Below, piece after piece: positions 1-11,254 of a stretch of 64,000 nucleotides of DNA. The stretch's first letter is position 1; every line of letters begins with the position of its first letter. The stretch spans positions 258,501 through 322,500 of the forward strand of contig JACEEZ010013848.1 in NCBI GenBank assembly GCA_016584305.1, read 5' to 3'. This DNA comes from Chionoecetes opilio (lineage: Eukaryota; Arthropoda; Malacostraca; Decapoda; Majidae). The position numbers and the translations under genes are program-made. The notes under the pieces are model-generated. The model worked only from the letters and a program-made list of their open reading frames with translations, made no database searches and was not told the origin of the DNA.

Positions 1-120
1 GGTGGGCGGGTGGTGGGCGGATGGGTGATGGGCGTGTGGTGGGTGGGTGTGTGGTGGGCGGATGGTGGGTGGGTGGGTGGTGGTGGGCGGGTGGGTGCCT
101 GGGTGGTGGTGGGTGTGTGG
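1..120. repeat. GT/GGC-rich minisatellite
   Basis: Variants of GGTGGGCGGATGGGTGATGG alternate with GTGTGGTGGGTGG. The same array, much longer, lies at 45505-45965 inside another copy of the same transposon family. Open frames through it are repeat artefacts. Confidence 0.85.
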
Positions 121-809
121 TGGCCCGTGGGTTACACACAGAGACCTTCCTACGCGTGTTGGAGCTGAATCAGACTGATGGAATGTTCGTATTCGTGCCC
201 TGCGATAGGTTCTCTAAAAGGCTTTCTTTTTGTGTGATATAACATATATACCAAATTTATACATTTCTATTGCAAATGTAATATCACTCATGAATATATT
301 TAAGTATTTGACTATACTATAGCAATAATACACCAGTTTTGGTGCTAAGCCAGCAAGCATCAACGAAGATTCGGACACATTGAAAAATTCGAGGGATTGG
401 GAAATTTGTTCCCAGACGTCGCTGGAGAATTTTAATATTTGTGACTTCTTACCTGTTAAGAGTCACCTACTCTACTCCTTACTACTCCTTACCTACTCTT
501 AATTAAATACAGTATCCTTTGCGTGTCGTGCGCATGTAATGAATGTTGAATTGGATGAGAATTAAAGGAAAAGAGAAACATTTACGGGAGGAGTTCTGAT
601 AAGATTTTCTCATGCGCGCGATCTGATTGGCCAGGCTCTTGAAACAAACCACTCACACCCACGACTGTAAAACTTTACAGGAAAAGAGTAAAATATCGCT
701 GCCGAAGTGTATCTGCTCAGTTTTCTATGCACGCAAAAGAGTAAAAAATAAGTGGGCGGAGCTTAAATAAGTAAAATTTTACTTCCAAGGGCATGGACAA
801 AATACGCCT
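1..809. mobile_element. AGGCG-family DNA transposon, copy 1 (right part only)
   Basis: The element runs in from beyond the window and ends at ACAAAATACGCCT, followed by TAT. Nearly the whole stretch matches 45.86-46.67 kb with few differences, including the GTGGG-rich tandem repeat at its left. The subterminal zone near 755-809 reads as GGCGGAGCTTAAATAAG followed by the terminal AGGCG repeat. The two complete copies in this window have 3-bp target duplications, so TAT at 810-812 is probably one too. No coding sequence is recognised. The superfamily is unknown. Confidence 0.75.
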
Positions 810-2083
810 TATATGTCAGATCAGTCTGATATTTTCATATGTTAGAGATATTATACTATTACGTCATGTGAGTATATATTATTAAAATCAGTTGAAATTT
901 TTTAGAGTTATAAAAAGTCAACAAAATTTACATTACAGGTGCCGAGCGAATAGTTTAAAGGTCTAAGAATCACTAATGGGGTCGCTCAACAACGATTGGT
1001 TATCGAGATAGAGAATATCAAAAAAAGGGTACTTTGTACCTATGAATGATTTCTGAAAATGAATATTTTTCTCACTTAGGAGCTGAATAGGGGCATTTAA
1101 ATAAATATTTTAAACTTTTTCGTAAGTGTGGAAATGCTATTAAAAATTATGTGTAATTGAAGTCCAGCGACATCCTGTCAAGAAAAAGATCTTCGAGACT
1201 TTGTATATTCTTACCCCTCTTATGACTTCGAATATTGACATGTAATCCCCAAACTTTCACAAGTGTGTTTGAGTGACTTAAGTTTTTTGGATTAGGCTGA
1301 TTTTCGGCTATGTTGTGAGGGAACTCCTATTGCGTCGTTGTTATGAATATGATAAACATCGGTCAATATGTTTCGGAGTTACATCCAAAAATGTTGCAAA
1401 ATCAAGCAAATTTGCCCTATTTTCACCTATAAGAACAAAATTTAACGACAAAAATATGAATGGCTCTAATCATAAAAAGAATGACCTATTCCGGCTTAAA
1501 TGACACCTTGTGACTTTTTCTACCATTTTGGGTTTTTGAGATAGAGCCTTTCAAAGAGTAGTATTTTTTGTCTTAAAATTGTGCCTGCGGCAATAACTCA
1601 AGGCTAATATCTCATTCACATTTTCCTTGAATACAAAATTGAATGTTGAATTCTGTAGAATGCATAATGTTACACGTATGGAATAGGTAGATTATTGTTA
1701 AATTAATTTTATGGTTGTGTTACACAAGCTTAAACATGACATTTTGATTTATTTTTTCAAAATCGTTTGATTTCCTATTTCATTTTAGAGTATACACTAA
1801 CGGTTTTTCTAAGCCCAGCCACCCAACGTAAACTTTTAATGATAATAAACAAAAAAGATATGAGTGATTAAATATGACGAAAAAAATTATTGTATCCCCT
1901 ACAAAATTCTTTTTCTTTAAATTGACATCATTCGCACACATTGTCAGTAGAGATAGTTTCTCTATCATCTATAAAAAATATATACCGTTTCTCAATGAAG
2001 CTTAGTTTTGGAATAATAGTGCTTCAAAATGTGCCTTTGCATGATTTGTTCCGTGAAAAAGTCCATATTTAGAGCATTACAAT

Positions 2084-3372
2084 AGGCGTATTTTGTGACT
2101 ACAATACAATGTAGAATTATACTTATTTAAGCTCCGCCCACTTATTTTCTACTCTTTGGCGTGTACAGAAAACTGAGCAGAGACACTCCCAGCACCAAAT
2201 TTTACTCTTTTCCCGGAAAAATATACAGTTGTGGGTGTGGGTGGTGGTTTCAAGAGCCTGGCCAATCAGATCGCGCGCATGAGAAAATCTTATCAGAACT
2301 CCTCCCGTAAATGTTTCTCTTTTCCTTTAATTCTCATCCAATTCAACATTCATTACATGCGCACGACATGCAAAGGATACTGTATTTAATTAGGAGTAGG
2401 TTCAACACGTTGATCGGATATATACAACAACTCAACAGATAATGATGTCACAAATATTGATATTCTCCAGCGATATCTGGGAACAATTTTTCCACTCCCT
2501 CCAATCTTTCAATGCGTCCGAACCCTTGTTAAGACTTGTGGCTAGCACGATAAAACTTGTAATTTGGCCATAATGCACTAAAATAATAAACAGTCTCTTT
2601 AGTAATAGTTATAATTACTTTAAAAATGCAATGTAACTGGTACATTTGTTATAACTTACACAGGAATGTCACCCAAAAAATGTACATAATGGATATACGA
2701 ACACCTCCACAGTCCTCCAGTGAGGCGAGGTGAGGTGCTCTGAGGTGCTCTCAGGGTTCCTCATGCGTTCGCCGATTTCGGCAGCTGGCGGCCCTCTACG
2801 CATGGCTGTAGCTCCGAAACTAACCACAGGCTTTTCTTGAAAATAACCTCATTGTGATTCCCGCACAAAGTTACCCCTATTGTCGGTAACGAAACTCTTA
2901 CCTAACCTAACCTAACCTAACCTAACGTTTTTCTAACCTAACCTAACCTATAGCGGTCTGCCGAAAAGGGCGAACGCCTGGAGATTTGAGGCAGGAGCAG
3001 AAAAGAGAAAAGAGGAGAAGAGAAAAAAAGGGAAGAGAAAGAAGGAAAGAAATGGAAAAAGAAAGGAAAGGGAAGGGAAAGGAAGAAAAGAGAAGAGAGG
3101 AAAAGTGATATATGTAAATGATAAATTGTTGCTGTCTTCCATGATGGCAACATGATGTACCATGATTCCGTACGTCTTCGAATTACAGTTGGGTAATTAA
3201 GGTTGTGAGAGCGAGGTCTGTCTGGCTCTCCCAGTGAATGTACGATACATTTTCCTTCGGCTCCGTCTGTAGAAGCGTCTGGCAGCGCTACAATCGTATT
3301 TTGTGATGGCAAGCAGGGACGGCGCTTAAATAAGTATACTTTTACTTCCAAGGGGACGCACAAAATACGCCT
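2084..3372. mobile_element. AGGCG-family DNA transposon, copy 2 (complete)
   Basis: Begins AGGCGTATTTTGT and ends ACAAAATACGCCT, flanked on both sides by AAT (2081-2083 and 3373-3375), a 3-bp target duplication. The terminal inverted repeats run about 60 bp with indels and both lead into TACTTATTTAAGC-type sequence. Its left subterminal 450 bp is the reverse complement of the right part of copy 1, so the two face each other across 1.3 kb. The interior holds a (TTAGG)n patch and a purine-rich stretch (2990-3105). There is no recognisable transposase, so it is non-autonomous. Confidence 0.75.
2899..2951 (-). repeat. Interstitial (TTAGG)n telomere-type repeat
   Basis: CCTAA units in two runs with an 11-bp interruption. 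TTAGG is the ancestral arthropod telomere repeat. It sits inside the complete AGGCG-family transposon rather than at a chromosome end. Confidence 0.85.
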
Positions 3373-5490
3373 AATCTTAACAGTATTTAGTATATTTACA
3401 TGAAAATGTAACAGCATATAGATAAGAGTATAGTGTGATTGGAGATAAGATTTCATAGCTTTATCTTTATTAGTCTTGGAGTCTTAGTGACTTAAATAGC
3501 GGTAATTATTGCAGTCCATTTTACCCCCAAAAAATACTCTATTCAATTGTTGCCTGCGACAGTAAGTCAAGGCTTTTATTTCGTGAATATTTTCCCTGAA
3601 TACAAAATTGAATATTTTTTTTTTAGAATGCATATAATTGTATGTATAAAATAGATAGATTATTGTTAAATAAATGTTATGGTTGTGTTACAAAAGCTTA
3701 AAAATTGCCTTGCGATAATTGTTTTCACAAATTTTCAAAATCGTTGCATCTCATTTTTCTTTTTAATCTATATAATGGGGACAGTAATAAGCCCAGCCAC
3801 CCAATAGTATCTGTTTTTTATAATAAACAAGAAAGATATGAGTGATTAAATTTGTAGAAAACATTTAATTTTGTCCCATTCAAAATTCTTATTATTAAAC
3901 TGACATCATTCGTGCACTATTTCAGTCAAGATAGTTGATCTATGATCTATAAAAAATATATACTGTTTCTCAATGAAGCTTAGAATTGGAAAAATAGTGC
4001 CGTAAAAGGTACCTTTGCATGAGTTCTTCCATGTAAAAGTACATATTTATAGCATTGTAATTTTAACAATTTTAACTCTATATATATGAAACCTATACAG
4101 CTTTTAAACAGTAGTATAGTGCGATAGAGAACGGAATTTCATTGCCGTATCTTAATTAGTCTTTGAGTGTTGTTGACTTAAATATGGGTAATAATTGCAG
4201 TGGTATATCCCCCCAAAAATATTTTAAGTATTTGCAAGATAATAGAGATTTTTGGGGGGGCACTCAAATAGCAAGCAGCATTAGATTCTACACAATATAG
4301 AGTGAATTGCATGCCTGAATGAACCTCCCTTTTGAAACGGGAAGACTTTGAAAATCTTCAAAAAAAGTTATTTTAAGCTCATATTTGAACAATTATAGAG
4401 AGCACATTTTTCATTGCATTCTTCAAATGGTTAATATTTGAGGTAGATATCATTACTTTCTAAAAGTATAGCGTAATTCAAGTCTCTATCATTCTTGGTG
4501 CGTGAATGGGTAGACCATGAGAATGCGAAAAAAAAAAAAATCTTTTTTTCATTTTTCAAACCAAGGCCCACTCAGAGCTCGTTCTGTGCACATATATAGT
4601 GGATAACGTCAATGATATCACCAGTAAAAATGAACACTCTCCGTCCATAATTAACTGAGATAGAGGGTAACAAAGTATAAAATAGATACAAATTGTAAGA
4701 GTTACCGCTCTCATACTTTTTGACATACCCATACCGGGCACTAATTGAATAAAGTCCACACTAATGCCGTCTAAATGCAACCATTTGCAATCCCCAATGA
4801 AGCTTAGTTTTTTAATAATAGTCATTCAAAAAATTTATTAAACCGATTATTTTCAATTTTCAGCAGTCTGCCCTCAAACCCCCAATTAACATATGGACAA
4901 GCTTATTCTATTATATACAAGTTTTGAAAAAATTATAAGCAAAAAAAAAAAAAAAATATTTCATGCCCCAAAAAAGTATATATGAGACGTTATTTTGAGA
5001 CTAATTTTCCGGGGTATGAATTCCAATGATCTGAAACTCGAGAAATGCCAGTGGTCGCTGGCAGTTTTAACTCAAAGGTTGGTCTACTGTGTTTTGGCTC
5101 CGCGACTAATATTTTTCATAAATTAATTTCGCGATAAACATTGATGCACCGCATCTGAATACCAAAAAATATAGTTCTTCTGTTGTTCTACTAATTATAT
5201 GGATGACATGCATTACGATGGAACGTTCTATAATAGCAATTTAATGCAAATTACTCGCCTCGAGTAGCAAAGCTTAATATATTTTTTACATGTATATTGT
5301 GGCATGTAAAATTTGGGCGATGTTCACATTGTTTTCTAAGACAGTACTGCTGCGTCTGGCAAACGCTTGTCAAAATACAATAAGCAATGCCTTGGAAAAA
5401 CGAAGAATAAAGAATGCCGAAATCGGCTTGTTGCTGCGACAATGTAGGTTATAATTGTGGAGGCGACGTGCCGCGGCGGGGAGTGGTGGC

Positions 5491-6829
5491 AAAGCCGTCT
5501 GTATGTAAAAGCCTGCGCCTGGGAGAGCGAGATGGACGTGACGTCAGTAGCAGAGTCTGCTATGCGAGTCAGTAGGAGCCGAGCTTTCTGCGTGTGAGGA
5601 TGTACGGCTCTCATTGCACCCACCTTTCACCCACTGTTAACTCTTCGCCATTTAATATTTTGCTCAAAAACATTTTACATGGAGAATATGAATAGAAGCG
5701 GAATTTAATTCGCTTTCCATTGATATATTTCGTTTACTGATAAATGAATTGGCAGCATGCATAAATTAGCGTTAGCTAAATACATAACATCATGAAATCG
5801 GGTAATTTCCTATCTAATATATGTTTATCAGTATAAAAGATATACTGTTATCTTTGGAAATGTTTGTTCTATAATATTATCAAATAAAAAACCGTAAAAC
5901 ACACTAAAGAAATGCCATTATGAGACTCAAGAAATATGCATGAACTTAAACTCTTCGCCATTTAATATTTTGCTCGAAAATATTTTACATGGAGAATATC
6001 AATAAAAGCTGAATTTAATTAGCTTTCCATTGATATATTTTGTTTTCTGATAAATGAATTAGAACCATACATACATTAGCGTTAACTAAATAAATAACAT
6101 CATCAATCGGGAAAAATTACCCGATTTCATGATCCTTTTAGTTAGTTAACGCTAATTTATGTATGGTTCTAATTCATTTATCAGAAAACGAAATATAGCA
6201 ATGGAAAGCTAATTAAATTCCGCTTCTATTGATATTCTCCATGTAAAATGTTTTTGAGCAAAATATTAAATGGCGAAGAGTTAAAGTTCATGCATATTTC
6301 TTGAGTCTCATAATGGCATTTCTTTAGTCTGTTTTACGGTTTTTTATTTGATAATATTATAGAATAAACATTTCCGAAGATAACAATATATCTTTTATAC
6401 TGATAAACATATAATTAGGTAGGAAATTACCCGATTTCATGATGTTATGTATTTAGTTAACGCTAATTTATGCATGCTGCTAATTCATTTATCAGAAAAC
6501 AAAATATAGCAATGGAAAGCTAACTAAATTCCGCTTCTATTGATGTTCTCCATGTAAAATGTTTTCGAGAAAAATATTAAATGGTGAAGAGTTTAAGTTC
6601 ATGCATATTTCTTGAGAGTCTCATAATGGCATTTCTTTAGTGTGTTTTACGGGTTTTTATTTGATAATATTATAGAACAAACATTTCCGAAGATAACAAT
6701 ATATCTTTTATACTGATAAACATATAATTAGGTAGGTAAACTTGTCATCTCGGTGGCCTCGTACAGACTCAGTCCGTGACGTCATAAATTTTAGGCGCAG
6801 GCCTTTATAGATTGAGACGGCCTTGGTGG
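5491..6829. mobile_element. Inserted TIR element with palindromic core
   Basis: Ends are AAAGCCGTCTGTATGTAAAAG and, inverted, AAGGCCGTCTCAATCTATAA; both lead to CCTGCGCC, giving imperfect inverted repeats of about 30 bp. GTGGTGG-like sequence flanks both sides and would fit a 7-9 bp target duplication, but the target is itself repetitive. The core is the palindrome at 5637-6735. No coding sequence is seen. Confidence 0.5.
5637..6735. repeat. Palindrome of ~308-bp tandem units
   Basis: The unit starting AACTCTTCGCCATTTAAT occurs at 5640 and again, partly, at 5948. From about 6110 the sequence turns round and the same units follow in reverse order. The turning point reads ATCGGGAAAAATTACCCGAT. 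Conserved landmarks include CATGGAGAATAT, GATAAATGAATT, TTATCAGTATAAAAGATAT and ATGCATGAACTT. It could fold into a very long hairpin. No protein is encoded. Confidence 0.75.
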
Positions 6830-7405
6830 TGGGCGGTGATTGTGCGGGAGATTGAATCAAAACATTGTATTCACGCGTCGACTCATGCACTTCCAGCTTT
6901 CTATTGATTGATACACAATAAGACCAGGAAATATGATGCCTAGATATAGATAACTATCTAAAATACGTTCATTGACATATTAATACATTGAGTAACATTT
7001 ACTCGCACTCTAAAACTAAATACTTGGTTATTTGGTTATATACAAGTTTTACAGAATCAGGCTTTCTTACAATATATATTATAGAAGAGAAAATCTGTTT
7101 AAATTATACTATTGTGGTTTAAGTGCAGTGGAATAAAGACCATATTTTCTTTCAAGTGCCAACTTTTCACAAATTGTAGTTAAACTGCAGCGACCATTGG
7201 CAATTCAGAGTTGCAGTTCTCTCTAATTAGCATGATATGAATTGTCCGCAGTATGAGTTGTCCTGTCACCGATATGAACTACTGTGTATCATCTTCAGTG
7301 GCACATACACATCAGTAGTGATGCTATAATTCGTAATATTTTGCGCCTGGCGACATTATGGGGAGTTTTCTAATAAGCTCACGCTCAAGCCTGTCTCTCA
7401 GGCTT

Positions 7406-8427
7406 TCACATCCTCAGCACTTTCAGGCTGAATGATCTATCATTTACCGTAAATTCTCTGTACTTCTTTGGGACATCAGAATTACCCTTCAATACAACAA
7501 CTGAAACAGTTCTTAACAAAAAATGTAGTTTATCATTTTATTTGTCTGCACTTGGTGAAAATATTGGCAAAACAATTGAATATTTGAAAACTCAATCTTT
7601 AAAAATCGTCTTTTCATAAAAAAACGCAAGTTCAAGCAGAATGAGGCTTCAGGAAATATCTACTTGTATGTAAGCATTCACTGAGTACCTGTTTTGGGTG
7701 TGTCTGTCTGTCTTGCGACGAACATTTAACCAAAACAGAGTGTGGCGTTCAGCATCTCCACAGAAACCATCCCGCCGGCAGGATCTGTTATCATCCACTT
7801 TCCTGTAGACACCACACGGGTAGGAACTCAGCACAGCGCCCCCGCTCCTTACCTCACAGCTCATATCTCTGATACTCCTAACTCCTCAATACCAGAAACT
7901 GTCATCCTAACTATTATCACCCGCTTATCTCATCACACTCTCTATCCTCTACTGGAATATTCGTGGCATCCGCTCCCACATACCGTTTCCCACATAAAGG
8001 AGACTTTCGTCTTTCGAGACGGAAATAGTAAACAAACGCTCTCAACTGTCTTCCATCCCGGACTGTTCGTTGAGGTGCCAAGCACTTAAATTACTTCTTG
8101 GTTAAATGTTCGTCGCAAGAGAGACATATACACCCAAAACAGGTACTCAGTGAATGCTTACATACAAGTAGATATTTCCTGAAGCCTCATTCTGCTTGAA
8201 CTTGCGTTTTTTTATGAAAAGACGATTTTTAAAGATTGAGTTTTCAAATATTCAATTGTTTTGCCAATATTTTCACCAAGTGCAGACAAATAAAATGATA
8301 AACTAAATTTTTTATTAAGAACTGTTTCAGTTGTTGTATTGAAGGGTAATTCTGATATGTCCCAAAGAAGTACAGGGAATTTACGGTAAATGATAGATCA
8401 TTCAGCCTGAAAGTGCTGAGGATGTGA
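7406..8427. mobile_element. Foldback element with ~330-bp inverted repeats
   Basis: Left arm 7406-7735 and right arm 8098-8427 are near-identical reverse complements, from CACATCCTCAGCACTTTCAG at the outside to GACGAACATTTAACCAA inside. The 360-bp spacer is richer in GC than the arms and is almost filled by an open frame on the plus strand (7742-8089). No clear target duplication is seen. Foldback structure with long arms and a unique core is typical of non-autonomous DNA transposons. Confidence 0.75.
7742..8089 (+). CDS. Hypothetical 115-residue ORF filling the foldback spacer
   Basis: The frame opens with ATG ten bases inside the spacer and stops just before the right arm. The predicted protein is rich in Thr, Ser, Pro and His with no signal peptide, membrane segment or motif I recognise. 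It may be chance, since the spacer is only 360 bp. It is listed because its ends coincide with the arm boundaries and because the spacer's composition differs from the AT-rich arms. Function unknown. Confidence 0.2.
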   Translation: MAFSISTETIPPAGSVIIHFPVDTTRVGTQHSAPAPYLTAHISDTPNSSIPETVILTIITRLSHHTLYPLLEYSWHPLPHTVSHIKETFVFRDGNSKQTLSTVFHPGLFVEVPST

Positions 8428-8554
8428 GATGCGCGAGGGACATCTGGCGGCTTAGCTTTGAAAACTCCCCATTGCAGCTGGCGACTATACTGTTATCTAC
8501 GGTAGGGTTATCACTATAATTGTCCAAGGTAAAGAAAAATTTTCCTGTGGAAAC

Positions 8555-8745
8555 ACTGAGGCAAAGTGTCCGTAGGCAAAGTGTCCGTCGGCAAATTATC
8601 CGGTAGGAAAATTGTCCGGTAGGCAAATTGTCCGGTAGGCAAAATGTCCGGTAGGCAAACTGACCGTAGGCAAACTGTCCGGTAGGCAAATTGTCCGTAG
8701 GCAAATTGTCCGTAGGCAAACTGTCCGTAGGCAAACTGTCCGGCC
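8555..8745. repeat. 16-17 bp minisatellite (GGCAAATTGTCCGTA type)
   Basis: About eleven units alternate between GTCCGTAGGCAAA and GTCCGGTAGGCAAA. There are no unique spacers, so it is not a CRISPR array. All three minus-strand frames read through it, giving spurious ORFs such as 8402-8734. Confidence 0.9.
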
Positions 8746-8764
8746 ACGATCCTGAGGAAACCCA

Positions 8765-8945
8765 GATTTGTGTGTATTTAAAATGTATTTACAAATGTAT
8801 TTCAATACAATTGATGTATTTAGTATTTAGTATTTAAATACATTCGTAAAATGTATTGAGTATTTGGTATTTAGACACTACATTTCTCCCATGTATTTAG
8901 TATTTATTATTTAAATACATTCAATGTATTTAGTGCCCAGCTCTG
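8765..8945. mobile_element. hAT-type MITE, right end only
   Basis: The sequence is built from GTATTTAGTATTTAAATAC motifs and ends TAGTGCCCAGCTCTG. It matches the right ends at 37430-37534 and 39470-39645, where the same family is flanked by an 8-bp duplication. The left end is missing here. Confidence 0.7.
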
Positions 8946-10364
8946 TATACTTGTCTTCATGCAGAAACAAGCGACAGCTGAAGCAATACATACTATCAGT
9001 TCCTACATAATATTCAAGGTAAGGTCTGTTCTCATACCAGTGCTCCTGGAAAGAACGTACGCCCCTTTTCAGTCTTGGGATAACTTACAACTGGCTGGTT
9101 CGGCCCAACTGAACAGCATAATTCACGGAATTCATAATAATTTATGTTAATGTTATATTTGGCTACGTGTGCTGGATCAGTGGGATACCTCATCGACAGC
9201 AAGAAAGAAATTCCAGGTGCCTCTCCCGTGCTTGAATCGGCCCGTATCTGTGGAAAAATCTCTTGATTTTCCATCGAATGTGTGTCATGCTCTGCTCTCA
9301 TCCTTTCACTGGATGCTTTTCGTTTACCTCTTTATCTTCGTTCACTTGGATTTTCATGTCCTTTGTTTTTTGTTCATCTAATATTTTGCCTGAGGTATGA
9401 GTTGCTCCTGCTTTTTTTTCAGCATCTCCACTCCTTTTTCCTTCAGTCTCCGATGTACAGAACCTTTCTCTGACACATTGTAAATCTGATTCATCTTCCT
9501 GAGTCATCCTTCTCTCCACTTCTTGACAACTTCAGCCATTTTGATAATTTTTCATTACCACGAGCCAAGACTTGAAGTTCGTTTTCCTTTATTTATAGTT
9601 TTTTCAGTCTTTCTTTGCGTGGAATTTCAGTTATGGAGGTAAAAACAAAGTGACCTTATATGGTGAGGTGATACCACAAAATTAATAGTCTCACTGATTT
9701 ACTAAACGAGTAGCTAATACTAACTAAAGAGGGTAAAACTCAAACGAAAATGAGAAAAATGTGAAACTCAAGAAACTTCCTCCTCAGAAAACTACAAGAA
9801 ACAATAAACAGGAATACGCTCGACACAAAGAAATATACACTACAATTATGACTTCCCCAACGGCCAAATAACGCCTCCCTCTGGGGCCTCTCCCGTCACT
9901 CTTAACGTTAACGGTAACAAAAAAATTAATGAACAAAGACCAATTTAGCTCACACACTCCCCAACAACTGTAGCTGTCAAAATAAGAGGGAAAAACATCC
10001 CAATCAGACTATTAAATATGCCTGAACAACACAAGGAACAACGCTGTGGCAGAGACAAAGCAACTAACATCAACTCATGGCAAGAACCCACAAATCTCTG
10101 AGTCCACGCCCCAACGCTGCCTGCTGCAACACTCCCTCACTCACGCACAACAGATGCCAATTCACTTAATATAAGAATATACTGCCCAATAACTCACAAG
10201 GTAACGTAATTCAATTTCATATACAGGTCAACGTCAGAGCAAATATAAATAAATGAGCTAGTGGTATAAATAAATATATAATAATAAGGCAAGAGATACA
10301 ATTTATTACAGAAGATAACTCAATGGAGGTGCCTGGCAACACAGTACACACACACACACACGCG
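8946..10364. other. No recognised feature
   Basis: No gene, inverted repeat or known repeat was identified, apart from a short CA run at 10347-10366. Small open frames on both strands at 8959-9519 overlap one another, have no recognisable domains and look like chance. The 9840-10160 stretch is GC-richer than its surroundings but not interpretable. Confidence 0.4.
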
Positions 10365-10625
10365 CGATGGTCAGGTTGATAACGTTCTGGTCTCTCACTC
10401 TGTGGGTAGGCGGTTCGAATCCTCGCGCTCCCGGGGATTTTTCACTTGACAAATTCGGGCGGTTACTGTCCCCCTTGAGCAAGGGGATGGGGGTGTGTGG
10501 TGTGTGAGGTCCCAGCATTGCCCAAAGATCGGTAATAATGAGCTCCAAGCTCGCACTGAGAGGGTGAAACTGGCGATCGCGAGCCAGCTCGCGTGGACAA
10601 GATCATGGGTGAATGAATGACACAC
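10365..10625 (+). mobile_element. tRNA-derived SINE
   Basis: A tRNA-like head starts near 10365, with an imperfect A box (TGGTCAGGTTGATAACG) and a perfect B box, GTTCGAATCC at 10413-10422, about 40 bp later. It is followed by an unrelated body and a short GAATGAATGA tail. Pol III transcription and LINE-dependent mobility are inferred from this structure. The parent tRNA cannot be assigned with confidence. Confidence 0.6.
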
Positions 10626-10914
10626 AGGCAGTGCGCTCCACCTCCCAGAAAATGCTAAAAGAATTAAATTTGAAATATATTCTCAATAGAATTTTTATAT
10701 GATTGAAACCTATTCCTGACGAAAAGGGCACTTCTAGTGAAAAGGGCAGGGGCTGCAGCACACCAGACTCCCCCCCCCCCCTTGTGCACGCCCCTGCGTG
10801 CACATGTGAAAGGATCGAGAGAAAGGGGAAGCTGTTATATATAACTCAAATCAGAGATATAGTGTGTCTGTATTCTGCTACACATATAATTATACAGTAT
10901 ATGAGTCCAGCTCG

Positions 10915-11250
10915 CGTACATAAGAACATAAGAAAACAAGGAAGCTACAAGAGGCCGTACGTGAGACCTACACGAGGTAGTTCCTATTACTTAACACTAC
11001 CTACATCCAACTTTCATCCCCATCCATTATTTATGTAGTCTCCTTTTAAAGCTCTCTAATGACTCCGCACTAATATACCAGTCTACTGAGTCCATTCCAA
11101 TCATTTACCAAACTATTTGTGAATCAGTTTTTCCCTATTTCTTTTTTAAATCTATGCTTTTCCAGCTTGAATCCGCTACTTCTTGTTCTACCCTGGTTAC
11201 TAGCCGTAAGAACTTTTCCTACCTCTCCTTTATTATATATCCCTTTATCC
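10915..11250 (-). pseudogene. CR1-like LINE 3' end (reverse transcriptase C-terminus)
   Basis: On the minus strand from 11240, one frame reads SSGFKLEKHRFKKEIGKN, then a stop, then FTNSLVNDWNGLS and another stop. This is the conserved C-terminal tail of CR1-group reverse transcriptases (hydrophobic FTN..V..WN.L pattern). The 3' untranslated part ends in repeated TTCTTATG units (10917-10935), the short-repeat tail usual for CR1-like LINEs. Two in-frame stops show it is dead. The hAT element starting at 11255 appears to cut its upstream side. Confidence 0.6.
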
Positions 11251-11254
11251 CAGT

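Larger units (their letters stand above)
1550..4830. repeat. Degenerate ~700-bp tandem repeat, three copies
   Basis: AT-rich sequence with no gene. Blocks at about 1585-2080, 3405-4065 and 4095-4830 share landmarks in order: TAGATTATTGTTAAAT, AAGCCCAGCCACCCAA, AAGATATGAGTGATTAAAT and CTCAATGAAGCTTAG. Copies two and three also share TAGTATAGTG and GGTAATTATTGCAGT-like motifs. Copies one and two are separated by the 2084-3372 transposon. Divergence by eye is roughly 20-30 percent. It could be an old satellite or repeated decay products of one transposon. Confidence 0.55.
5030..7227. mobile_element. TIR element of the 42279-44045 palindrome family, interrupted
   Basis: The left end (5030-5490) matches the inner end of each arm of the 42279-44045 palindrome, starting CTGAAACTCGAGAAATGCC. 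The right end (6830-7227) matches the outer end, finishing GCAGTTCTCTCTAATT. The reading jumps between the two parts at an inserted 1.3 kb element. Several indels make this copy older than the palindrome copy. The small frame on the minus strand at 5251-5442 is shared by both family members but resembles no protein I know. Confidence 0.65.

Noticed and set aside
345..2540. A single 2.2-kb foldback element from 345 to 2540
   Set aside because: The inverted match is better explained by two AGGCG-family copies in opposite orientation, each with its own 3-bp duplication.
4556..4825. 89-residue minus ORF with hydrophobic stretch
   Set aside because: Lies in AT-rich degenerate tandem repeat. No homologue recognised and the sister copies are not open.
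8555..8745. Short regular repeats that could suggest a CRISPR array
   Set aside because: Units are contiguous with no unique spacers, and the window is eukaryotic.
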